From Paracoccaceae bacterium (GTDB lineage: Bacteria; Pseudomonadota; Alphaproteobacteria; Rhodobacterales; Rhodobacteraceae): DNA of 11,786 nt. Positions 6,963-11,786 of this stretch are shown piece after piece. Below the pieces are notes generated by a model that searched no databases, was not told the DNA's origin, and saw only the letters and a program-made list of their open reading frames with translations. The position numbers and the translations under genes were made by a program. Every line of letters starts with the position of its first letter. Positions within the stretch are counted from its first letter, which is position 1. The stretch covers positions 1 through 11,786 of the forward strand of contig WFPZ01000326.1 of assembly GCA_015487335.1 (NCBI GenBank), given 5' to 3'.

Positions 6963-8012
6963 ATGGCGAAGATCAGACTGGACAACCTGCGGAAATCCTA
7001 CGGCGGCACCGAGGTGCTGCACGGGGTGAGCGGCGAGATAGAGGATGGCGAGCTGGTGGTCATCGTCGGCCCTTCGGGCTGCGGCAAGTCCACGCTGCTG
7101 CGCATGATTGCCGGGCTGGAAACGGTGACGGCGGGCGAGATCCATATCGGCGAGCGGATGGTCAACGGGCTCGAGCCGGCCCGGCGCGACATCGCCATGG
7201 TGTTCCAGAACTATGCGCTCTATCCGCACATGACGGTGCGCCAGAACATGGCCTACGGCCTGAAGATCCGCGGCCTGCCGAAGGAAGAGATCAACCGCCG
7301 GGTGGAGGAGGCCGCCGACATCCTCGAGCTGCGCGAATATCTCGAACGCAAGCCGCGGCAGCTGTCGGGCGGCCAGCGCCAGCGGGTGGCCATGGGCCGG
7401 GCCATCGTGCGCGACCCGCAGGTGTTCCTGTTCGACGAGCCGCTCTCCAACCTCGACGCCAAGCTGCGCGTGCAGATGCGGCTGGAGATCCGCAAGCTGC
7501 AAAAGCGCCTCGGCGTGACCTCGATCTACGTCACCCACGATCAGGTGGAGGCCATGACCCTGGGCGACCGGCTGATGGTGCTCAACGGCGGCTACGTGGA
7601 ACAGTTCGGAACCCCGATCGAGGTCTACGAGCGCCCGCAGACGGTGTTCGTGGCCGGCTTCATCGGTTCTCCGGCCATGAACTTCCTGCCCGCCGAGCTC
7701 AGCGACGGCCATGTGGTCCTGGGCAACGGGGCGCGGGTGCCCGGCGGGGCGGGGGAGGGCGAGGTGACCCTCGGCCTGCGCCCCGAGCACCTGGTGGCCG
7801 ACGAGGACGGCCCGGTGCGGGTGCGGGTGGCGCTGATGGAGCAGCTCGGCGCCAACACGCTGATTCACGGGGTGCTGGAGGGCACCGACCAGGAGATGGT
7901 CGTCAGCCTGCACGGCATCCGCGACATCGCCGAAGGCGAGGTGATGGGCTTTTCCGCCCCGCAGGACGCGCTGCACCTGTTCGACCGCCGCAGCGGCAGG
8001 CGCATCAACTGA
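6963..8012 (+). CDS. ugpC: sn-Glycerol-3-phosphate ABC transporter, ATP-binding protein UgpC
   Basis: This cytoplasmic ATPase powers Ugp import; it has 349 residues (about 356 in E. coli). All motifs are intact: Walker A GPSGCGKST (36-44), Q-loop Q82, signature LSGGQ (134-138), Walker B VFLFDEP (154-160, catalytic E159), D-loop SNLD and H-loop H192. The C-terminal third (from about 235) is the TOBE/regulatory domain of the MalK/UgpC class, including LGLRPEHL. TAGGA overlaps the ugpE stop and lies 7 nt before the ATG. It is the last gene of the operon here; the next gene converges from the other strand, so ugpQ, which follows ugpC in E. coli, is absent from this position. On sequence alone it could also serve other CUT1 sugar importers; the operon context makes UgpC. 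Confidence 0.96.
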   Translation: MAKIRLDNLRKSYGGTEVLHGVSGEIEDGELVVIVGPSGCGKSTLLRMIAGLETVTAGEIHIGERMVNGLEPARRDIAMVFQNYALYPHMTVRQNMAYGLKIRGLPKEEINRRVEEAADILELREYLERKPRQLSGGQRQRVAMGRAIVRDPQVFLFDEPLSNLDAKLRVQMRLEIRKLQKRLGVTSIYVTHDQVEAMTLGDRLMVLNGGYVEQFGTPIEVYERPQTVFVAGFIGSPAMNFLPAELSDGHVVLGNGARVPGGAGEGEVTLGLRPEHLVADEDGPVRVRVALMEQLGANTLIHGVLEGTDQEMVVSLHGIRDIAEGEVMGFSAPQDALHLFDRRSGRRIN

Positions 8013-8017
8013 AAACG

Positions 8018-8053
8018 GCCGCCTCAGCCCGGCGCGCCGCCTCAGCCCGGCGC
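8018..8053. repeat. Exact 18-bp tandem duplication over the 3' end of the ribokinase gene
   Basis: An 18-bp unit, starting GCCGCC on the plus strand, occurs twice in direct contact (8018-8035 and 8036-8053) with no difference. It occupies most of the 29-bp gap between the converging ugpC and ribokinase genes. The right copy contains the ribokinase TGA. The left copy places a second in-frame TGA six codons further on. The flanking bases differ, so the duplication is exactly two units. Confidence 0.9.
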
Positions 8054-8971
8054 CCGGCGCAGCAGGGCCTCGATCTCCGCAAGCGCGGGCATCGAGGGGG
8101 CGGTGCCGGGGCGGGTGACCGAAATCGCCGCCGTGGCGCAGCCGAAGCGCACCGCCTCCAGCGGGGCCAGTCCGCGCGCCAGCGCCGCCGCCATGCCGCC
8201 GTTGAAGGCATCCCCCGCGCCGGTGGTCTCGACGACTGGCCCGGCACGGAAGGCCGGCACATGCACCGGCGCGGCGCCGTCGTGAAACAGCGCGCCCTGC
8301 TCGCCCAGGGTGATCACCGCCGCGCCCGCTCCGCGGGCCAGCAGAGCCTCGGCCGCGCGGATGGCGCCCTGCGGGCCGTCCACCGCGATCCCGGTCAGCC
8401 CCTCGGCCTCGGATTCGTTCGGCGTGACGAAATCGCACAGCGCCAGCATTCCCTCGGGCAGATCGGCCGCGGGGGCGGGGTTGAGGATGGTCGCGGCCCC
8501 GGCCTCGCGGGCCAGCTCCAGCCCGCGCAGGGCGGCCGCCATGGGCTGCTCGAGCTGTGTCATGAATACCGCCGCCCCGCGCATGAGATCGGCGCGCGCC
8601 TCGAGGTCCTCGGGGCCGATGGCGGCTCCGGCGCCCGGGCAGACGATGATCGCATTGTCGCCGGTGGCCTCCTCGATGAAGATCGAGGCCGCACCGGTGA
8701 AGCTGTCCTCGTGGCGGGTCACTTCGGGGTGCACTCCGGCTTCCCGCCAGGTCTGCAGGGCCATCTCGGCGAAGGGGTCGCACCCCAGGCGGGTGATGAA
8801 ATGCACCTCGCCGCCGGCCCGCGCCGCCGCCACCGCCTGGTTGGAGCCCTTGCCGCCGGGGCCGAGGCGGAACTCGCGGCCCAGAAGCGTCTCGCCCATG
8901 CGCGGCGGGCGGTCGGCCCGAAACGAGGCATCGGCCACGAACACCCCCAGTATGACGATCCTGCCCTTCAT
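8042..8971 (-). CDS. rbsK: Ribokinase-type sugar kinase (PfkB family)
   Basis: This 309-residue cytoplasmic kinase of the PfkB/ribokinase family phosphorylates ribose, or a related sugar or nucleoside, with ATP. It has the ribokinase substrate segment VADASF (12-17, with the ribose-contacting Asp13), GGKGSNQA (39-46), NPAPA (164-168), TPNESE (183-188), TLGEQG (221-226) and the anion-hole/catalytic motif GAGDAFNGG with base Asp254 (251-259). The length and the GGKG-N-A, NPAP and NE signatures fit ribokinase better than fructokinase or adenosine kinase. The ATG at 8971 is preceded by AAGGAG (10 nt); an in-frame ATG at 9025 adds a basic, unconserved tail and lacks this site. It converges on ugpC and follows gntR on the same strand after 147 bp. 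No ribose transporter or nucleosidase gene is in view. Confidence 0.88.
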   Translation of the reverse strand: MKGRIVILGVFVADASFRADRPPRMGETLLGREFRLGPGGKGSNQAVAAARAGGEVHFITRLGCDPFAEMALQTWREAGVHPEVTRHEDSFTGAASIFIEEATGDNAIIVCPGAGAAIGPEDLEARADLMRGAAVFMTQLEQPMAAALRGLELAREAGAATILNPAPAADLPEGMLALCDFVTPNESEAEGLTGIAVDGPQGAIRAAEALLARGAGAAVITLGEQGALFHDGAAPVHVPAFRAGPVVETTGAGDAFNGGMAAALARGLAPLEAVRFGCATAAISVTRPGTAPSMPALAEIEALLRRAPG

Positions 8972-9101
8972 CTCTTGCGCGCTCCTTCGCCTCTTGCCCT
9001 TGTGAAAACCTGAGAGGGCCGGCATCTGCCCGCCCCTCCCATCAATAGGCCCAACCGCCCCCTCGGGAGAAGCCGGAATCCGCCCTGGCCCTTACGGGGG
9101 C

Positions 9102-9119
9102 GCCCGCCGCGCGGCGGGC
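9102..9119 (-). terminator. GC-only palindrome at the gntR stop, weak terminator candidate
   Basis: GCCCGCCGC and GCGGCGGGC abut to form a perfect 18-bp palindrome that begins inside the gntR TAG stop codon. As RNA it would fold into about a 7-bp GC stem with a 4-nt loop. No T-run follows on the minus strand, so intrinsic termination is doubtful. It may instead pause transcription between gntR and the ribokinase gene. Confidence 0.3.
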
Positions 9120-9850
9120 TACGGAGAGGTGAACCACTCGGGGTGGGCCCGTTCCAGCGGTTCGAGATGCTCCAGAAGCTGGCGCAGATGATGGCGCATG
9201 GCCCGGCGGGCGCGCTCGCCGTCGCGGGCCTCCAGCGCGTCGACGATCTCGCGGTGCTCGCGCAGGGAGGCCTCGATGCGCCCCGGCTCGGGCAGAATCA
9301 GCTGCCGGGCGCGGTTGACGTGAACCCAGCTGGTCTCGGCCAGCTGCGCCAGCCGCCGGTAGCCGGTGAACCCCAGCAGCATCCGGTGCAGCTCGGTGTC
9401 CATTTCGCAGAAACCCGCCGTATCGCCATCCTCGATGTGGATTTCCTGAACGCGCAGGTTGCGGCGCAGCCGGGTGATCTGCTCGTCGGTGATGATGCCG
9501 GCCAGATGCTCGACCGCGGCCTGTTCCAGGGCCTCGCGCAGGAAGGCACCCTCGCGGATTTCGGCCATCGAGAAACAGGCGACATAGGTTCCGGCCTGCG
9601 GAACCACCTTGACCAGCCCCTCGCCTGCCAGCCGGGCCACGGCCTCGGACACCGGCGAGCGCGAAACCCCGAGCGCCGCGCAGACGTCGCGCTTGCGCAG
9701 CACCTCGCCGGGGCGGTAGTCGAGCGACATGATCGCCTTCTTCAGGCTGTGATAGACCCGGTTGGACAGCGACCCCTCGAACTCGCTCAGGGGGCTGAGC
9801 GTGACGGCCGAGGGGCTTCCCGGCGTTTTCCGTTCCTGTTCGCGAGACAT
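9119..9850 (-). CDS. GntR-family transcriptional regulator, FCD/FadR subfamily
   Basis: This is a 243-residue repressor-type regulator. The GntR winged helix covers about 25-92 (YRPGEVLRKRDVCAALGVSRSPVSEAV region, ending QAGTYV). The FCD effector domain covers about 98-228, with the metal-binding set Asp151, His155 (MDTELH), His199 (EHREIV) and His221 (RHHLRQL). FCD regulators usually sense organic acids or sugar acids. The gene stands between the ribokinase gene (same strand, downstream) and a divergent binding-protein gene 517 bp away, so either could be its target; this is inference. There is no Shine-Dalgarno site before the ATG at 9850, and a promoter-like pair sits unusually close to it. 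Confidence 0.93.
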   Translation of the reverse strand: MSREQERKTPGSPSAVTLSPLSEFEGSLSNRVYHSLKKAIMSLDYRPGEVLRKRDVCAALGVSRSPVSEAVARLAGEGLVKVVPQAGTYVACFSMAEIREGAFLREALEQAAVEHLAGIITDEQITRLRRNLRVQEIHIEDGDTAGFCEMDTELHRMLLGFTGYRRLAQLAETSWVHVNRARQLILPEPGRIEASLREHREIVDALEARDGERARRAMRHHLRQLLEHLEPLERAHPEWFTSP

Positions 9851-9856
9851 GCGGTG

Positions 9857-9885
9857 GTGCTAGAATTCAGGGGTGCCGCGGTCAA
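9857..9885 (-). promoter_or_regulatory. Possible gntR promoter giving a leaderless mRNA
   Basis: On the minus strand, TTGACC (9885-9880) is followed after 17 bp by TAGCAC (9862-9857). The -35 box matches at five of six bases; the -10 box matches at only three. The -10 ends 6 nt before the gntR ATG, so transcription would begin at or beside the A of the start codon, in agreement with the missing Shine-Dalgarno site. Confidence 0.35.
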
Positions 9886-10038
9886 GGGCCGGATGCGGGC
9901 GTGAAGGGCGGCAATTGTCGCAGCACATGTCCGCGAGCGGCGTTCTCGCCAATCTTGCCACGCCGCGCCTCAGCAAACCCGGGCCCGTGTTTCCGGGCGG
10001 AGAGCCTTCAGCGGCGACGAATGGTCGCGGCAGAATCG

Positions 10039-10089
10039 GGCGCTGCGGGCATTCCCGCTGCGCCGCACTGCCGCCCGGTGCCGGCGGCA
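10039..10089. other. Two adjacent stem-loops in the gntR to binding-protein intergenic region
   Basis: The first hairpin pairs GGCGC-T-GCGGG with CCCGC-T-GCGCC around loop CATT (10039-10064): ten pairs and one T-T mismatch. The second pairs TGCCGCC with GGCGGCA (10069-10089) around a 7-nt loop. They are 4 nt apart and no T-tract follows. They might be part of a structured leader or a small RNA, but GC-rich DNA makes such structures by chance too. Confidence 0.35.
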
Positions 10090-10367
10090 ACTGTCAGCAT
10101 CATCATGCCGGTCCACCCGGCCTCGGCCCTGAAGCCGCCCCGCGGTGCCAAGGCGAAGGCCGCTCTTCAACGTCTTTCAAGTATCCCCGCCGGAGGCATG
10201 AAGTTTCTCTGCTGCGCCTCGGTTGCGTGTCTGCCGTGCGGGCATGCAGGGCGGTGCGGGCAGGCCCGAATTTCCTGAAAACGTCAACAGGTCGTTCGTG
10301 TGCCTACGGAATGATTTTCAGAATTCATTACAAGTCCGCCCCGAATCATCAGCAAGGAGTCTGCGCC

Positions 10368-11663
10368 ATGTCCGCTGCCGATACGCCCAAGCCCGTCTCG
10401 ACGTCCCGCCGCAGGGCCCTGAAAACGCTCGCCGCCGGAGCCGGTGCCGCGGCCCTGCCGCTGTGGGCGCGCTTTGCCCAGGCGCAAAGCTCCGAGCCGA
10501 TCCGCATCGGCTTTCAGAAACACGCCACCGGCATCGGCGCGGCCTACGGGCGCTGGTATGACCGCACCACCCGGGCGGCGGTCAGGCTGATCAACGAGAC
10601 GGGCGGCATCAACGGCCGCCCCGTCGAGATCGTCACCGAAGACGACGGAACCGATCCCAGGCGCGGCGCCGAGGTGGTGGAGAAATTCGCCACCCTGCAC
10701 AAGACCGACATCGTCTTCGGCACCCTGTTCAGCCATGTGGTCATCGGCTCGGCGCCTCGCGCGGGAGAACTCAAGATTCCCTATTTCGTGGTTTCGGAAG
10801 GCCACCACGTGGCCAGCGGCTCGCTCAACCGCTGGACGCTGCAGCCCGGCATCACCGACGTGAAAAGCCAGGTGCAGGCCATGGCCCCCTTCGTGAAGGA
10901 GAATCTCGGCAGGAAGGTCACCATGATCTTCCCCGATTTCGCCTTCGGCCATGACCACCGCGACTTCTTCAGCGCGGCGATCGAGAAGCAGGGCGGCAAG
11001 GTCATCGCCAAGATCGCCATTCCGCCGACCGAATCCTCGTTCACCAAGTATTTCCCGCAGATCCCGCGCGAGACCGAGGTTCTCTATCACGTCATGGTCG
11101 GCCCGGCGGTGCTGACCTTCGTCAAGGAGATGGGCGAATTCTTCGGCCCCTCGCGCCCCGAGATCTTCGGCTTCATCGACAGCCTGGAGGCGGTCGACCT
11201 GAAAACCCCGGGGCTGGAATTCCTGGAAGGCACCTATTTCTGGGAGGGCAACTGCCGCTACGCCCAGGCCGACCAGACCGAATACGACAGGTTCTTCCGC
11301 CAGCGCGTCGGCGTGGACGGGAACGGCGCCTCGGTCAACGACCCGAAGGACGTCTCGACCTATGCCCACATGTGGGGCTGCTGGGAGACGCTGCACGTCA
11401 TCAAGGCGGGCATGGAGGCCGCGGGCTACAGGGGCCCGGGCGACCGGCAGGCGCTGATCGAGGCGGTCGAGGCGATGACCGACATGCCCGAAGGCCGCGA
11501 GCATCCCCAGGGCAACAAGGTGTTCAACGGCAGGACCCACCAGGTGTTCGGGCATCAGAACATCTCGCAGGTCAGGGAGGGCAAGCTGGTGCGGGTGCAC
11601 CGCACCTCGATCGAGGATACCTTCTACCCGGACGAGGCGGACTATACGAAGATGGCGTTCTAG
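10368..11663 (+). CDS. Tat-exported LivJ-type ABC transporter substrate-binding protein
   Basis: This is a 431-residue periplasmic binding protein of the branched-chain amino acid / amide type (Peripla_BP_6 fold). The N-terminus carries a twin-arginine signal SRRRALK (13-19), then a hydrophobic stretch AAGAGAAALPLW and a cleavage site after AQA near 39. The mature protein begins PIRIGFQKHATG and contains INETGGINGRPVEIVTEDD, the hallmark of this class, with Rossmann-like halves to about residue 395. AAGGAG 8 nt before the ATG at 10368 fixes the start; upstream in-frame sequence is not protein-like. It is divergent from gntR, which may regulate it. Permease and ATPase genes would be expected to the right of the window. 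The substrate is not evident: it does not resemble UrtA or the amide-binding AmiC closely enough to name, and leucine-type ligands are only the family default. Confidence 0.9.
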   Translation: MSAADTPKPVSTSRRRALKTLAAGAGAAALPLWARFAQAQSSEPIRIGFQKHATGIGAAYGRWYDRTTRAAVRLINETGGINGRPVEIVTEDDGTDPRRGAEVVEKFATLHKTDIVFGTLFSHVVIGSAPRAGELKIPYFVVSEGHHVASGSLNRWTLQPGITDVKSQVQAMAPFVKENLGRKVTMIFPDFAFGHDHRDFFSAAIEKQGGKVIAKIAIPPTESSFTKYFPQIPRETEVLYHVMVGPAVLTFVKEMGEFFGPSRPEIFGFIDSLEAVDLKTPGLEFLEGTYFWEGNCRYAQADQTEYDRFFRQRVGVDGNGASVNDPKDVSTYAHMWGCWETLHVIKAGMEAAGYRGPGDRQALIEAVEAMTDMPEGREHPQGNKVFNGRTHQVFGHQNISQVREGKLVRVHRTSIEDTFYPDEADYTKMAF

Positions 11664-11743
11664 GGCGGGTGCCATCGCGAGTTGAGGGCAGCGCCCGGAC
11701 TGCACGGGGCGGGCCGAAGCGCGGGGGCGGATCGGATTCGCTC

Positions 11744-11770
11744 TGCCCGGGGTGCGCAGCATCCCGGGCA
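11744..11770 (+). promoter_or_regulatory. Strong stem-loop downstream of the LivJ-type gene
   Basis: TGCCCGGGGTGC pairs with GCATCCCGGGCA around loop GCA: twelve pairs, one of them G-U. It starts 80 nt after the binding-protein stop. No T-run follows within the window, so it resembles the ugpB-ugpA hairpin more than an intrinsic terminator. It could protect the upstream mRNA or attenuate readthrough into the permease genes. The 11664-11743 stretch before it shows no gene. Confidence 0.55.
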
Positions 11771-11786
11771 TGCGCCCGCCCGCCCC

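Larger units (their letters stand above)
9851..10367. other. 517-bp non-coding region between gntR and the binding-protein gene
   Basis: No convincing gene is present. Open frames here have no protein-like composition and no usable ribosome site. The region holds the gntR promoter candidate, two adjacent hairpins (10039-10064 and 10069-10089), a 13-bp near-repeat GGCGGCAA(T/C)TGTC at 9907-9919 and 10083-10095, and an AT-richer stretch at about 10270-10335 that probably contains the promoter of the binding-protein gene. There, AATGA (10310-10314) and TCATT (10325-10329) form a loose dyad. No clear -35/-10 pair was recognised on the plus strand. Confidence 0.6.

Noticed and set aside
6075..8783. 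A very long open frame on the minus strand across ugpE, ugpC and the kinase gene
   Set aside because: It is antisense to clear conserved genes, its translation is rich in Arg, Gly, Pro, Ala and His without any recognisable domain, and such frames arise in GC-rich coding DNA.
6326..9013. A long plus-strand open frame through ugpE, ugpC and the kinase gene
   Set aside because: It is out of frame with ugpE and ugpC and antisense to the kinase; composition is Arg/Ala/His-rich and shows no motif.
10198..10278. Short frame starting MKFLCC, 26 codons, after a GGAGG
   Set aside because: GGAGG lies only one base from the ATG, too close to act as a ribosome site; the peptide has no recognisable feature beyond cysteines.
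9873..10367. In-frame upstream extension of the LivJ-type protein from a GTG at 9873
   Set aside because: The extra residues are not protein-like, the Tat signal would no longer be N-terminal, and the ATG at 10368 has AAGGAG at proper distance.
1..11786. CRISPR array, insertion sequence, attachment site, tRNA or prophage
   Set aside because: No spaced repeat series, transposase, integrase, terminal inverted repeats or tRNA cloverleaf was recognised by reading; all long frames belong to metabolism, transport or regulation.

Overview
The window comes from a GC-rich bacterium. Coding third positions are almost all G or C, ribosome-binding sites are of the GGAGG type, and the glycerol-3-phosphate transporter proteins align well by eye with the proteobacterial Ugp family. 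An alphaproteobacterium, perhaps of the Rhodobacterales, is the best guess; this is inference from composition and protein style, not a database result.

Layout, left to right. (1) 1-855, minus strand: the first 285 codons of the nitrite reductase large subunit NirB, cut by the window edge. (2) 999-1901, plus strand: a LysR regulator divergent from nirB, followed by a UreH/NicO-type nickel/cobalt permease with a histidine-rich loop (2022-2744). (3) 2766-3659, minus strand: a second LysR regulator, divergent from a complete ugpBAEC operon (3839-8012) for an ABC importer of glycerol-3-phosphate and glycerophosphodiesters. No ugpQ is seen in the window. (4) 8042-8971, minus strand: a ribokinase-type PfkB kinase that converges on ugpC. 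(5) 9119-9850, minus strand: a FadR/FCD-type GntR regulator. (6) After a 517-bp non-coding stretch, 10368-11663, plus strand: a Tat-exported LivJ-type substrate-binding protein, probably the first gene of another ABC operon that continues past the window.

The genes are mostly of known families. The most interesting material is regulatory. The lysR2-ugpB intergenic region packs a LysR-type dyad (T-N11-A), a Pho-box-like direct repeat and overlapping palindromes onto a good sigma-70 promoter for lysR2. This suggests that phosphate starvation and an unknown LysR ligand are integrated at one site. Both substrate-binding protein genes are followed by a strong hairpin without a T-tract: ugpB before ugpA, and the LivJ-type gene just inside the right edge. 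This fits mRNA-level control that raises binding protein over permease. The gntR gene lacks a Shine-Dalgarno site and has a promoter placed so that transcription may start at its ATG. An exact 18-bp tandem duplication covers the ribokinase stop codon.

I saw no rRNA, tRNA, CRISPR, insertion sequence or phage signature, and no convincing previously undescribed multi-gene system.
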